Positions 49,248 through 58,971 are shown, counted from the stretch's first letter. The stretch: 64,000 nucleotides of DNA from Phytomonospora sp040655735 (GCF_040655735.1 NZ_JBFAKK010000014.1:124001-188000), one strand, 5' to 3'. Numbers and translations: made by a program. The notes: a model not told the origin generated them from the sequence alone.

Positions 49248-52200
49248 CTATCCGGCCTTCGGCATCGCCACGTCGACCAGCGCCTGCTGCTCGATGTCGT
49301 GGATCTTCGCCGAACCGACCGACGGAGCGGCGGCCGCCGGACGCGACAGCCGCTGGAGACGCACCCCGTCGAGGTGCTCCAGCAGGTTGAGCGCGATGTG
49401 CGACCAGGCGCCCTGGTTGGCCGGCTCCTCCTGGACCCAGGCGTGCTCGGTCGCGTTCGGGTAGGCGTCCAGCGCGGCCCGGACCTCCTCGACGGGCAGC
49501 GGGTAGAGCTGCTCGACGCGGATGAGGGCGGTGTCGGTGATCCCGCGCTGCTCGCGCGCCGCGGCCAGGTCGTAGTAGACCTTGCCGGAGCACATGAGCA
49601 CCCGGGTGACCTTGCTCGGGTCGACGGTCGAGTCGCCCAGCACCGGCTGGAAACCACCGGTGGTGAAGTCCTCGACGGCCGACACGGCGGCCTTGTGACG
49701 CAGCAGCGACTTCGGCGTGAAGACCACCAGGGGCTTCTTCTTCGGCGACAGCGCCTGGCGGCGCAGCAGGTGGAAGTAGTTGGCCGGAGTCGTGCAGTTG
49801 GCGATGCGCATGTTGTCCTCGGCGCACAGCTGGAGGTAGCGCTCAAGGCGGCCCGACGTGTGGTCGGGGCCCTGGCCCTCGTGGCCGTGCGGCAGCAGGA
49901 GCGTCACGCCGGAGCGCTGCCCCCACTTCGCCTCACCCGAGGAGATGAACTCGTCGACGACCGTCTGGGCGCCGTTGGCGAAGTCGCCGAACTGGGCCTC
50001 CCACAGCACGAGCGCGTCGGGGTTCTCCACCGAGTAGCCGTACTCGAAGCCCATCGCCGCGTACTCGCTGAGCAGCGAGTCGTAGACGAAGAACCGCGTG
50101 TTGTCGGCCGCGAGCGACCCGACCGGCACGTACTCGGCCTCGGACTTGTTGTCCACGACCACCGAGTGGCGCTGCACGAAGGTTCCGCGACGGGAGTCCT
50201 GCCCGGCGAGCCGGACCTGGACGCCCTGCGCCACCAGGGATCCGAAGGCGATGATCTCGCCGAAGGCCCAGTCGATGCCGCCCTCGGCCGAGGCCTTCGC
50301 GCGACGCTGGAGGACCTGCATGACCCGCTTGTGCGGGACGAAGCCCTCGGGGAGCGCCACGTGCGCCTCACCGATCTGCTTGACCAGGTCGGCGCTGATC
50401 GCGGTCTCGACCTCGGGGTCGGGCTCCACGCTGTAGCGGCGCTGGGTCGGCTGGACGTTCCCGTTGGCCTGCTTGGTGAGGCGGAAGACCTCCTCCAGCT
50501 TCGACGAGTAGTCCTTGAGCGCCTCCTCGGCCTCCTCGACGGTGATGTCGCCGCGGCCGATCAGGGACTCGGTGTAGAGCTTGCGGACCGAGCGCTTCCC
50601 GTCGATGATCTGGTACATCAGCGGGTTGGTCATCGACGGGTCGTCGCCCTCGTTGTGACCGCGACGGCGGTAGCAGAGCATGTCGATGACGACGTCCTTG
50701 TTGAACGCCTGCCGGTACTCGAACGCCAGCCGCGCCACGCGCACGACGGCCTCGGGGTCGTCGCCGTTGACGTGGAAGATCGGCGCCTGGATCATCCGCG
50801 CGACGTCGGTGGAGTACAGCGAGGAACGCGAGTACTCCGGCGCGGTGGTGAAGCCGACCTGGTTGTTGACGACGATGTGCACGCTGCCGCCGGTGCGGTA
50901 CCCGCGAAGCTGCGACAGGTTCAGGGTCTCGGCGACCACGCCCTGCCCGGCGAAGGCCGCGTCGCCGTGCACCAGCACGGGAAGCACGGTGTAGCCGGCC
51001 AGGCCCAGGTTGAGCCGGTCCTGCTTGGCGCGGACGATGCCCTCCAGGACCGGGTCGACGGCCTCAAGGTGCGAGGGGTTCGCCACGATCGACGTCGTGG
51101 TGAGGTACTCGCCGTCGGCGGTGGTGAACTTGCCGGTCATCCCCAGGTGGTACTTGACGTCCCCGGACCCCTGCGTGCTCTTGGGGTCCATGGTCCCCTC
51201 GAACTCGTTGAAGATCTTCTCGACCGGCTTGCCCACGATGTTGGCCAGCACGTTCAGGCGGCCGCGGTGGGCCATCCCGATGACGACCTCGTCGAGGGAG
51301 TTGCGCGCGGCGTTCGACAGGACCTCGTCGAGCAGCGGGATCAGCGACTCGCCGCCTTCGAGGGAGAAGCGCTTCTGGCCCACGTACTTGGTGGCCAGGA
51401 AGGTCTCGAAGGCCTCGGAGGCGTTGAGGCGCCCGAGGATGTGCTTCTGCTCCTCGGTGCTCGGCTTCTCGTAGGGGCGCTCGACGCGCTCCTGGATCCA
51501 GGCCCGCTCCTCGGGGTCCTGGATGTGCATGTACTCGATGCCGACGCGACGGCAGTACGACTCGCGCAGCACGCCGAGGATGTCGCGGAGCTTCATCTTG
51601 CTCTTGCCCGCGAAACCACCGACGGGGAACACCCGGTCGAGGTCCCACAGGGTCAGGCCGTGCTCAAGGATGTCGAGGTCGGGGTGCCTGCGGATCTCGA
51701 ACTCGAGCGGGTCGGTGTCGGCCATGAGGTGGCCGCGGACCCGGTAGGAGCGGATCAGCTCGATCACGCGGGCGGTCTTGTCGACCGTGCCCTCGGCGGT
51801 GCCGGCCACGTCGCGGACCCAGCGGACCGGCTCGTAGGGCAGGCGCAGCGAGGTGAAGATCTCGTCGTAGAACCCGTCGCCGCCCAGCAGAAGCTCGTGC
51901 AGGCGCTTGAGGAACTCGCCCGACTGCGCGCCCTGGATGATGCGGTGGTCGTAGGTGGAGGTCACCGTGACCGTCTTGGAGACGCCCAGCTCGGTGATGG
52001 TCTCCTCCGACGCGCCGGCGAACTGCGCCGGGTACTCCATCGCGCCGACACCGATGATCGTGCCCTGCCCCTGCATCAGGCGCGGGACGGAGTGCACCGT
52101 CCCGATCCCGCCGGGGTTGGTCAGCGAGATCGTGGTGCCGCCGTAGTCCTCCATGGTCAGCTTGTTGTTGCGGGCCTTGCGGACGATGTCCTCATAGGCC

Positions 52201-52934
52201 TGCCAGAACTGCCGGAAGTCCATCTTCTCGCAGCCCTTGATGCTGGGCACGACCAGCGTCCGGCTGCCGTCGGGCTTCTGCAGGTCGATCGCCAGGCCCA
52301 GGTTGACATGGGCGGGGGCGACCATCTGCGGCTTGCCGTCGACGACCTTGTACGAGTGGTTCATCTCGGGGTGCGCCGCGAGCGCCTTGATCAGCGCGAA
52401 GCCGATCAGGTGCGTGAAGGAGACCTTCCCGCCGCGCCCGCGCTTGAGATGGTTGTTGATGACGATCCGGTTGTCGCTGAGCAGCTTCGCGGGGACCGCG
52501 CGCACACTCGTCGCCGTCGGGACCTCCAGCGAGGCGTCCATGTTCTGCGCGACCTTCGAGGCCACACCTCGCAGCGGGGTGACCTTGTCACCTTGCGCGG
52601 CGGGCTTGTCCTCGGCCTTGGGCTTCGGCTCCGCTTTGGCCGGCGCGGGGGCGGGCTTGGCGGGAGCGGCCTTGGCGGCCGGTGCCGGTGAGGCGGGCTT
52701 GGCGGCGGGCGCCGGGTTCGCCGGCGCCTTCTCCGCCGGTGCGCTCGCCGGCTTGTCGGTCTTCTGCGACGACTGCTTGTAGTCGCCGAAGAACTCGTGC
52801 CAGGTCGGTTCGACACTCGACGGATCGGCGAGGTACCGCTGGTACATCTCCTCGACGATCCACTCGTTGGGCCCGAACTCGGCAAGCGTGTTGTCTTTGT
52901 TTGTCGAACTGCTTTCGGTCGACACGGCCGTCAT
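49248..52934 (-). CDS. kgd: Multifunctional 2-oxoglutarate metabolism enzyme (2-oxoglutarate decarboxylase/dehydrogenase E1 with fused acyltransferase domain)
   Basis: 1228 residues. Order: E1 N-terminal segment (FGPNEWIVEEMYQRYLAD, about 20-37), an Ala/Pro/Lys linker (about 56-112), an E2-like acyltransferase domain (about 120-345, with the DHRIIQGAQ catalytic motif), then the thiamine-diphosphate E1 part (GMAHRGRLNVLANI; GDAAFAGQGVVAETLNLSQL; VVNNQVGFTT). This fusion is specific to actinobacteria and acts in the TCA cycle, taking lipoyl/E3 functions from the pyruvate complex. Length is normal for the family. Confidence 0.97.
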   Translation of the reverse strand: MTAVSTESSSTNKDNTLAEFGPNEWIVEEMYQRYLADPSSVEPTWHEFFGDYKQSSQKTDKPASAPAEKAPANPAPAAKPASPAPAAKAAPAKPAPAPAKAEPKPKAEDKPAAQGDKVTPLRGVASKVAQNMDASLEVPTATSVRAVPAKLLSDNRIVINNHLKRGRGGKVSFTHLIGFALIKALAAHPEMNHSYKVVDGKPQMVAPAHVNLGLAIDLQKPDGSRTLVVPSIKGCEKMDFRQFWQAYEDIVRKARNNKLTMEDYGGTTISLTNPGGIGTVHSVPRLMQGQGTIIGVGAMEYPAQFAGASEETITELGVSKTVTVTSTYDHRIIQGAQSGEFLKRLHELLLGGDGFYDEIFTSLRLPYEPVRWVRDVAGTAEGTVDKTARVIELIRSYRVRGHLMADTDPLEFEIRRHPDLDILEHGLTLWDLDRVFPVGGFAGKSKMKLRDILGVLRESYCRRVGIEYMHIQDPEERAWIQERVERPYEKPSTEEQKHILGRLNASEAFETFLATKYVGQKRFSLEGGESLIPLLDEVLSNAARNSLDEVVIGMAHRGRLNVLANIVGKPVEKIFNEFEGTMDPKSTQGSGDVKYHLGMTGKFTTADGEYLTTTSIVANPSHLEAVDPVLEGIVRAKQDRLNLGLAGYTVLPVLVHGDAAFAGQGVVAETLNLSQLRGYRTGGSVHIVVNNQVGFTTAPEYSRSSLYSTDVARMIQAPIFHVNGDDPEAVVRVARLAFEYRQAFNKDVVIDMLCYRRRGHNEGDDPSMTNPLMYQIIDGKRSVRKLYTESLIGRGDITVEEAEEALKDYSSKLEEVFRLTKQANGNVQPTQRRYSVEPDPEVETAISADLVKQIGEAHVALPEGFVPHKRVMQVLQRRAKASAEGGIDWAFGEIIAFGSLVAQGVQVRLAGQDSRRGTFVQRHSVVVDNKSEAEYVPVGSLAADNTRFFVYDSLLSEYAAMGFEYGYSVENPDALVLWEAQFGDFANGAQTVVDEFISSGEAKWGQRSGVTLLLPHGHEGQGPDHTSGRLERYLQLCAEDNMRIANCTTPANYFHLLRRQALSPKKKPLVVFTPKSLLRHKAAVSAVEDFTTGGFQPVLGDSTVDPSKVTRVLMCSGKVYYDLAAAREQRGITDTALIRVEQLYPLPVEEVRAALDAYPNATEHAWVQEEPANQGAWSHIALNLLEHLDGVRLQRLSRPAAAAPSVGSAKIHDIEQQALVDVAMPKAG

Positions 52935-53082
52935 CGCCTCTTCTGCAGCATGTTGAGTGGCTTGGGTACTCCGGGCTACAGGCTACGTCGGAGGGCACGG
53001 CGGGGCACACCCGACCAGGGTCTTCGACGCCCCTAGCTGGACATATCCCGGCGGGGGTGCACTAACTCATAGTGGGTGTGGT

Positions 53083-53433
53083 TCAGGTCGCCCTGGTGGG
53101 AGCGACGGCGAAGGCGTCGGTGGTCTCCTCAAGGAGCTCCTGGGCGCCGACCACCGTGAACAGCCGCGTGATGAAGCGGCTGGGGTTGGTCACCGTCACG
53201 GCGACGCCGACATCGCGTGCGATGCGGTATCCGACCACGAGCGTGCCGATGCCGGTCGAGTCGAGGACGGTGACGCCCGCGACGTCCACGTGGATCGACT
53301 TCGCCTTGTCGGTGGCGAGGATCTCGGTGATGGACTCCCGGATCCTCGGAGCGGTCGCGTAATCGACCTCGCCTCGTAGTGCCAGAGTCACTCGGCCGTC
53401 GGGGGCCGTGTGGGTCTCGATTGACAGCGTCAT
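53083..53433 (-). CDS. STAS-domain anti-anti-sigma factor
   Basis: 116 residues from ATG 53433. VTLALRGEVDYATAPRI and VDVAGVTVLDSTGIGTL give the STAS fold with the conserved Ser of DSTG that RsbW-type kinases phosphorylate. A partner kinase is not adjacent; the RsbW-like gene at 35251 is a candidate. About 250 bp upstream (53434-53683) show no gene; the promoter must lie there. Confidence 0.88.
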   Translation of the reverse strand: MTLSIETHTAPDGRVTLALRGEVDYATAPRIRESITEILATDKAKSIHVDVAGVTVLDSTGIGTLVVGYRIARDVGVAVTVTNPSRFITRLFTVVGAQELLEETTDAFAVAPTRAT

Positions 53434-53683
53434 CGCACCCTCATGTCGTCGACTCGTCTCTTGGTGACGTCTATCCGGCCCCGATGGCAGTGCATCGGTG
53501 GCGGGGAACGCCTCGGCGGGAGTGTCCAGCGTAACCGATTCGTTAGCCGATTGGGACCAGGCACCGGCTTGCCCTGAGCAGGCAACAGTACTAGGACCTG
53601 GGCCTTCTGTCGACGTCAGTGGGGGCGGTCTTCGGGCCCGCAACACTTGGGTTTCTTTCCATATTGGACGGTAGGCGCGCAGG

Positions 53684-54376
53684 TCAGCGGGCTATCGAGA
53701 TCCACACCGCGGAGGCTTGCGCGAGGACGGTCCGGGCGGCTCCGTAGAGGGTCGTGGTGACCTTGGCCTTACGTCCCTCGGAGTGGTCGAGACGCCCCAT
53801 GACCAGGCACTTCTCTCCCGCTTGTGGCATTTGCCTCACTTGCCCCGTGATGCGGCCCAGCAGGCGCGGAGTGACCTCCAGCTCGTTGGTCCAGCCGCCC
53901 GGGCAGTCGAGCGCGGCCCACACCATCGGCGGCGTCACATCCTCGGGCACTTGCCACACCGCGGCGGTGCGACCGTCGGGTATCCGACCCGGAAAAATTC
54001 GCAGTCCGTCGCCGCCGGGGCGCTCGGGGCCGCACGTGAAGCACGTCGGGAAGGGATGGTGGGCGAAGCCGGGGTAGGCGTCGCGGACGGCCATGGCCTC
54101 GTCGAGGGTGACCGGCGGCACGGGTTCGGTGTCGAGGGCGCCTTCGACGGCCTCGGCGATCAGAACCTCGCCGTGGTGCACCTGGACCGGATCCTGCCCC
54201 GAGAGGGTCAGCGGCGCCGACAGCGGCGGGGGAGTGCGAAGGGTCACGGTGACGGCCGGCCAGGCGCAGCGGGCGGCGATCAAACCGGAGGTATACCCGC
54301 CGTTGCCCGAATCGGGCGGGCCGTTGAAGCGCGGATCGAGCGTGATCGACTCGTTCACAGCAATTTCCCAGTCCAT
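53684..54376 (-). CDS. Hotdog-fold (thioesterase-like) protein
   Basis: 230 residues from ATG 54376. DPRFNGPPDSGNGGYTSGLIA starts a hotdog-like domain with a repeat further on; CFTCGPERPGGDGLRIFPG is a conserved Cys-containing segment in this actinobacterial family. It probably binds or hydrolyses an acyl-thioester, without clear catalytic assignment. The upstream in-frame extension to 54499 overlaps the divergent response regulator gene and is rejected. Confidence 0.72.
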   Translation of the reverse strand: MDWEIAVNESITLDPRFNGPPDSGNGGYTSGLIAARCAWPAVTVTLRTPPPLSAPLTLSGQDPVQVHHGEVLIAEAVEGALDTEPVPPVTLDEAMAVRDAYPGFAHHPFPTCFTCGPERPGGDGLRIFPGRIPDGRTAAVWQVPEDVTPPMVWAALDCPGGWTNELEVTPRLLGRITGQVRQMPQAGEKCLVMGRLDHSEGRKAKVTTTLYGAARTVLAQASAVWISIAR

Positions 54377-54416
54377 GTTAAGTGTGGATCCAGTGACTCT
54401 GGATGAAGATAGAGGT

Positions 54417-55124
54417 ATGCCGGTAGGGGACAAGAAGGAGACCGAGGCGACGCTTCTGGTCGTCGAGGACGACCCGAACATCTGCGAGCTGTTGGCCACG
54501 AGCCTGCGCTACGCGGGCTTCGCCGTGCACACGGCGACCGGCGGCGAGGAGGCCGTCCGCGCCGTCTCGCGCCACCGCCCGGACCTGATCGTGCTCGACG
54601 TGATGCTCCCCGACTTCGACGGTTTCGAGGTCGCCCGGCGCGTCCGCTCGGGCTCCGACCGCACCCCGATCGTGTACCTGACCGCGCGCGACGCCACCGA
54701 GGACAAGGTCCGCGGGCTCACGCTCGGCGGCGACGACTACGTCACCAAGCCCTTCAGCCTCGAAGAGGTCATCGCGCGCCTGCGCGCGGTCCTGCGCCGC
54801 ACCCAGGGCGACATCACGCCGCCGCCGAGGCTGAAGTACGCCGACCTCGAACTCGACGAGGAGACCCACGAGGTGTGGCGGGCCGGCCGCTCGGTGCAGC
54901 TGTCGCCGACCGAGTTCAAGCTGCTGCGCTACTTCATGGTCAACGCCGGCCGCGTCCTGTCGAAGTCGCAGATCCTCGACCACGTGTGGCGCTACGACTT
55001 CCGCGGCGACGACGGCATCGTCGAGTCCTACGTGTCGTACCTGCGCAGAAAGATCGACAACACCGAACCCCGGCTGATCCAGACGCTGCGGGGCATCGGC
55101 TACGTATTGAGGTCACCCCAGTAG
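54417..55124 (+). CDS. OmpR-family response regulator (PrrA/TcrX-like)
   Basis: 235 residues. Receiver domain with acidic pocket at D18-D19, phosphoacceptor Asp61 (VLDVMLPD) and Lys111 (YVTKPF); C-terminal winged-helix DNA-binding domain (about 135-235, ending TLRGIGYVLR). Immediately followed (0 bp) by its histidine kinase. GTG 54384 upstream is in frame, but ATG 54417 gives the usual length. Confidence 0.93.
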   Translation: MPVGDKKETEATLLVVEDDPNICELLATSLRYAGFAVHTATGGEEAVRAVSRHRPDLIVLDVMLPDFDGFEVARRVRSGSDRTPIVYLTARDATEDKVRGLTLGGDDYVTKPFSLEEVIARLRAVLRRTQGDITPPPRLKYADLELDEETHEVWRAGRSVQLSPTEFKLLRYFMVNAGRVLSKSQILDHVWRYDFRGDDGIVESYVSYLRRKIDNTEPRLIQTLRGIGYVLRSPQ

Positions 55125-56753
55125 ATGAAGGACACCGTTCTCGGCAGGCCCGTCAGCTCCGTTCGCGGTGGCTGGCAGCGCACCCCCCTGCGGGTGAAGC
55201 TGATGGCCGCCGTCCTGCTGCTCGTCGCGATCGCGCTGGTCCTCATCAGCGTGGTGAGCGTGACGAGGCTCAACTCCTACCTGCAGGACCGGGTCGACGG
55301 TGAACTCACCGGGCGGGTCAAGACGGGCCTCATCAAGGTCAACTTCGACACCGGGCAGTTCCAGGGACTGCCGTCGGACTACTCGCTCATCGTGATGCGC
55401 GGGGCGGTGGCCTACCGCTTCAAGGACGACGTCAAGTACCAGGTCGAGCAGCTTCCCTACACGACCGACAACCCCGACCCGCAGGTCATCGAGGGCAGCC
55501 TCGAAGCGCACCTCAACCAAGAGCCCTACACGGTCGTCGCCGCCGACGGAAAGACCCGCTGGCGCGTGGTCTCCCGGCTGGTGACCGACCAGAGCACCAA
55601 CGAGATGTTCCTCGCCGCGATCGCCGTCGACCTCACCGAGGCCGACACCATCGTCGCGCAGCTGACCACCATCAACCTCCTCGTCGGCGGCGCCGTGCTC
55701 GCCGCGGTCGCCGCGATCGGCATCGCCATGGTCCGCGCGAGCCTCCAGCCGTTGCGGCAGATGGAGGCAACGGCCGCCGCGATCGCCGCCGGGGACCTGT
55801 CGAAGCGCGTGCCGCAGCACGACGTGCGCACCGAGGTCGGGCAGCTTGGCGCGGCCTTGAACACGATGCTCAGCCAGATCGAGACGGCCTTCGCCGCCAG
55901 CGCGGCCTCCGAGGCGCAGGCGCTGAGTTCGGAGGAGCGGATGCGGCGTTTCGTCGCCGACGCCAGCCACGAGCTGCGCACACCGCTGACGACCGTGCGC
56001 GGATTCGCCGAGTTGTACCGGCAGCGCGGGGGAAGCGCCGAGCCCGAGGAGGTCGCCACCTCCATGCGGCGCATCGAGGAGGAGGCCAAGCGCATGGGCC
56101 TGCTCGTCGAGGACCTGCTGCTGCTGGCGCGCCTCGACCGGGAGCGCCCCGTCCAGTCGGAGCCGGTCGACATGCTCGGCCTGGCCGTCGACGCGGTGTC
56201 GGGCGCGAAGGTCACCGTCCCCGGCCGGCCGCTGGAACTGCGCGTCGGCAAGGGCCCGCTGATGGTCCTGGGCGACGAGCTGCGGCTGCGCCAGGTGCTG
56301 TCGAACCTGCTCGACAATGCCATCGCGCACACGCCGCCGGACACGCCCGTCGAGGTGCGCGTGTACGCCGAGGCGCCCTACGTCTTCCTCGAAGTCTCCG
56401 ACGACGGTCCGGGCATGACGCCCGAGCAGGCCGAGCGGGTCTTCGAGCGCTTCTACCGCGCCGATCCCGCGCGCGGCCGCAAGGCCGGCGGGTCGGGGCT
56501 CGGGCTGGCGATCGTCGCCGCGCTCGTGGCCGCCCACAATGGACAGGTCACAGTGGACACCCAGCTGGGGGTCGGCACGGTCTTCCGGGTCCGGCTCGAC
56601 ATCGACCCCGCCGCCCTCGAAGGCGACGACGAGCCCGATGAGCAGGGCGAAGACGGTGACGACGGCGACACCGTGAGCCCCGGCGAGCGGGTTTCAGGCG
56701 TGTCGGTGGTCCCTCTCCCAGGCAACTCGCAGGACGGCTCCAGCGACACCTGA
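55125..56753 (+). CDS. Sensor histidine kinase, HAMP type, partner of the OmpR regulator
   Basis: 542 residues. First transmembrane helix at about 25-47, an extracytoplasmic sensor domain to about 180, second helix at about 184-205, HAMP (ASLQPLRQMEATAAAI...), H box FVADASHELRTPLTT (phospho-His near 286), N box LLDNAIAHTP, G boxes DDGPGMT and GSGLGLAIV. An acidic tail of about 45 residues follows. Gene order and spacing fix its partner. The signal is unknown; a trypsin-like HtrA gene 24 bp downstream suggests envelope stress. Confidence 0.93.
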   Translation: MKDTVLGRPVSSVRGGWQRTPLRVKLMAAVLLLVAIALVLISVVSVTRLNSYLQDRVDGELTGRVKTGLIKVNFDTGQFQGLPSDYSLIVMRGAVAYRFKDDVKYQVEQLPYTTDNPDPQVIEGSLEAHLNQEPYTVVAADGKTRWRVVSRLVTDQSTNEMFLAAIAVDLTEADTIVAQLTTINLLVGGAVLAAVAAIGIAMVRASLQPLRQMEATAAAIAAGDLSKRVPQHDVRTEVGQLGAALNTMLSQIETAFAASAASEAQALSSEERMRRFVADASHELRTPLTTVRGFAELYRQRGGSAEPEEVATSMRRIEEEAKRMGLLVEDLLLLARLDRERPVQSEPVDMLGLAVDAVSGAKVTVPGRPLELRVGKGPLMVLGDELRLRQVLSNLLDNAIAHTPPDTPVEVRVYAEAPYVFLEVSDDGPGMTPEQAERVFERFYRADPARGRKAGGSGLGLAIVAALVAAHNGQVTVDTQLGVGTVFRVRLDIDPAALEGDDEPDEQGEDGDDGDTVSPGERVSGVSVVPLPGNSQDGSSDT

Positions 56754-56777
56754 GCTTGCCGCCCCATAGTTCAACTC

Positions 56778-58040
56778 ATGAACGAGCCGCAAGCACCAGC
56801 CACTCCGGAGCCCTCGCAGCGCCCGGAAGAAACGCAGCCACCCGTGGCTCCGGCCGAGGCCGCGGCATCGACCGAGGCCCTGCCCGAGACCGCGGCGACG
56901 CCGAGCTCCCCCGACCCTTCCCCGGAGATCATCCACCCGCCGTCGCCTCCCGTGCCCGCTTCTTACGGACCTGCGGTTGCTTCCGGCGCGGCGGCCAACA
57001 CCCCGCCGCCGGTCACCGGTCCCGCCTCCCATCCGCTCGCCGCGCAGGCGCCGATGTGGGCGAGACCCGCGCAGGCCCCTGTTCCGCAGGCCCCCCAGCG
57101 TCCGGCGTTCCCGCCCGCGCAGGGCTCCGGTTACTCAGGCCCGCCGCCGATGCAGCACCACGCGCCGCAGGGCTTCACCCCCTACGGCGGGCCGTCGGCC
57201 GCCTACCCGCCGACCGCGCAGTTCCCGGCGCAGCCGCCGCGGCAGCAGACGTCGGTGTGGCGCAAGCCCCTGGCGATCGGCGCGATGGTCGCCGCGCTGG
57301 TCGTGGGCTCCGCGAGCGTCGGCGGTGTGGCCGGTTACCTCGCCGCCGAGGGCAACGAGGGCACCACGGCCTCCTCGCCGTCGACGGCCGTCGCCGACGG
57401 CGTGACCATCGCCGACGTCGCCGCGAAGGTTCAGCCGAGCGTCGTGGTCATCTCCACGCAGCAGGCCGAGGGATCCGGTGTCGTGCTCGACACCTCCGGC
57501 AACATCCTCACCAACAACCACGTCGTGTCGACCGCCGCCAACGGCACCGTGCAGGTGAAGTTCGCCGACGGCTCGACCGCCGACGCCAAGGTCGTGGGCA
57601 CCTCGCCGGACAACGACCTCGCCGTCATCAACGTCGGCGCGAGCCCGCAGCTGACACCGATCAGCTGGGGTGATTCCGAGGGCCTGCGCGTCGGGGACAC
57701 CGTTCTCGCGCTCGGTTCGCCCCTCGGTCTCGAAGGGTCGGTGAGCGCCGGAATCGTCAGCGCCCTCGACCGCGCCATCAGCGTCGGGGCCGAGAACGAG
57801 AACCCCTTCCAGCGCGGCGGCAGCACACCCACCACATTGGACGGACTGATCCAGACCGACGCCGCCATCAACTCCGGCAACTCCGGCGGCGCCCTCGTCA
57901 ACGGCCGCGGCGAACTCGTGGGCGTCAACACCGCCATCGCCACCGACGGCTCCGGCTCCGGCTCCATCGGCGTCGGCTTCGCGATCCCGTCGAACACCGC
58001 CAAGTCGGTCGCGGAGCAGCTGATCGCGCAGGGTTCTTAG
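56778..58040 (+). CDS. HtrA/DegP-like membrane-anchored serine protease lacking a PDZ domain
   Basis: 420 residues. Pro/Ala/Gln-rich cytoplasmic region (1-150), one transmembrane segment (about 169-191), then an S1C protease domain with NNHVV (His), DNDLAVI (Asp) and GNSGGA (Ser). The protein ends at VAEQLIAQGS, where family members usually continue into a PDZ domain of about 90 residues. The stop codon lies in a 16-bp tandem duplication. Follows the histidine kinase gene by 24 bp and may be its operon partner. Confidence 0.9.
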   Translation: MNEPQAPATPEPSQRPEETQPPVAPAEAAASTEALPETAATPSSPDPSPEIIHPPSPPVPASYGPAVASGAAANTPPPVTGPASHPLAAQAPMWARPAQAPVPQAPQRPAFPPAQGSGYSGPPPMQHHAPQGFTPYGGPSAAYPPTAQFPAQPPRQQTSVWRKPLAIGAMVAALVVGSASVGGVAGYLAAEGNEGTTASSPSTAVADGVTIADVAAKVQPSVVVISTQQAEGSGVVLDTSGNILTNNHVVSTAANGTVQVKFADGSTADAKVVGTSPDNDLAVINVGASPQLTPISWGDSEGLRVGDTVLALGSPLGLEGSVSAGIVSALDRAISVGAENENPFQRGGSTPTTLDGLIQTDAAINSGNSGGALVNGRGELVGVNTAIATDGSGSGSIGVGFAIPSNTAKSVAEQLIAQGS

Positions 58041-58062
58041 GTTCCTGGGTTCTTAGGTTCCT
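58031..58062. repeat. 16-bp tandem duplication spanning the HtrA stop codon
   Basis: GGGTTCTTAGGTTCCT occurs twice in direct succession (58031-58046, 58047-58062). The first copy contains the TAG stop of the protease gene at 58038-58040. Its position suggests slippage or decay at the gene end. Confidence 0.85.
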
Positions 58063-58160
58063 GGCCGTGGGGCGCGAGCCGCGCGGCGGCGGGCGCCGGG
58101 CATCCGGCGTGGGGCGCCTGGTGCCGCGGGAACCACACAGACCACATTCCCTCCCCGATA

Positions 58161-58205
58161 CGGGCGGTGGAAGGCCTTGGGCAGCCTTCCACCGCCCGGC
58201 TTTTT
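58161..58205 (+). terminator. Rho-independent terminator of the two-component/HtrA operon
   Basis: Perfect 15-bp stem (58161-58175 and 58184-58198) with an 8-nt loop, followed by GCTTTTT. It is the best classical terminator in the window, lying 120 bp after the protease stop. Confidence 0.92.
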
Positions 58206-58491
58206 GGTATCGAGGGCAGAAGGGCAGAAGGCACGAGGCCAGACGGCCAGACGGACAGAAGGGCGGGGAGGGCGGCGGGGGAGGCGGCTGCCGTTCGTCA
58301 ACGCGTCCTTGGTGTTGCGGGGAGGCCTGCGGGTGGGCGGAGCGGATGTTGTGGCAGAGGTGGAGGGACGGCTTGCCAGTGGCGGAGCGGGTCGGCTCAG
58401 CCGTGCTGAGGTCGCCGGACGACGCCGAACGAGATCGTCTGAAGGAGCGGGGATCAGCGCCAAGCCGCCTTGGCCGGCGGCGAAGCTTCGG

Positions 58492-58526
58492 CCGCGAGCC
58501 GCGAGCCGCGAGCCGCGAGCCGCGAA
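58492..58526. repeat. Five tandem 7-bp units CCGCGAG
   Basis: Exact units at 58492, 58499, 58506 and 58513; the fifth ends CCGCGAA. Short and possibly neutral. Confidence 0.85.
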
Positions 58527-58620
58527 CCTGCGTTGCTTCCTGCGGCAAAGCCACCAATGCCCGCCCACCGGGCGCTGCCGGAGGGCGCCCGGCCCGCGCT
58601 GTCGCTCGGCGGCTGCGGTT

Positions 58621-58971
58621 CTACGGTTTTCCGGCCTCGTTCGCGGGTGGGCGTTGGCCCCACTCCCACAGCATCCGGCGTGCCGGTTTGGTGTCCAGCA
58701 GCCGAAGGCCCTCGACCGCCCAGAACTCGAGTCGGTCGTCTCCGCTGCGCAGTTGGGCGGCGAGGAACTCGAACGCGTCGGGCGACTTGGCCTTCTCGAC
58801 CAGTTCCAGCAGCCAGCAGCGCAGACCGCGGTCCTTCTCGACGGCGAACTCCTCCATCAGCTCCGCGACATGCTCGCCGGCGACCGGCGCCAACGCCCAG
58901 AAGCCGTCCTCGGCGAGCTGGGGATCGTGCTTGCGCATCAGGCGCATGGCATCCCGAAATCGCCGGCTCAT
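58621..58971 (-). CDS. Small HEAT-like helical repeat protein
   Basis: 116 residues, all helical by composition (RDAMRLMRKHDPQLAEDGFWALAPVAGEHVAELMEEF..., then LRCWLLELVEKAKSPDAFEFLAAQL). Paired amphipathic helices suggest about three HEAT-like repeats. No catalytic residues; probably a protein-binding scaffold. It is followed downstream by a gene-poor region and neighbours the beta-clamp homologue upstream. Confidence 0.65.
   Translation of the reverse strand: MSRRFRDAMRLMRKHDPQLAEDGFWALAPVAGEHVAELMEEFAVEKDRGLRCWLLELVEKAKSPDAFEFLAAQLRSGDDRLEFWAVEGLRLLDTKPARRMLWEWGQRPPANEAGKP

Larger units (their letters stand above)
58041..58620. other. 580-bp region between htrA-like gene and HEAT-like gene
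   Basis: Contains a strong terminator at 58161-58205 and a 7-bp repeat at 58492-58526. Open frames here are low complexity and have no convincing start. Otherwise nothing recognised. Confidence 0.6.

Noticed and set aside
49299..52691. Open frame of 1130 codons on the + strand
   Set aside because: It is antisense to kgd, whose frame has clear enzyme motifs. Long antisense frames are a result of high GC; the product has no domain-like pattern.
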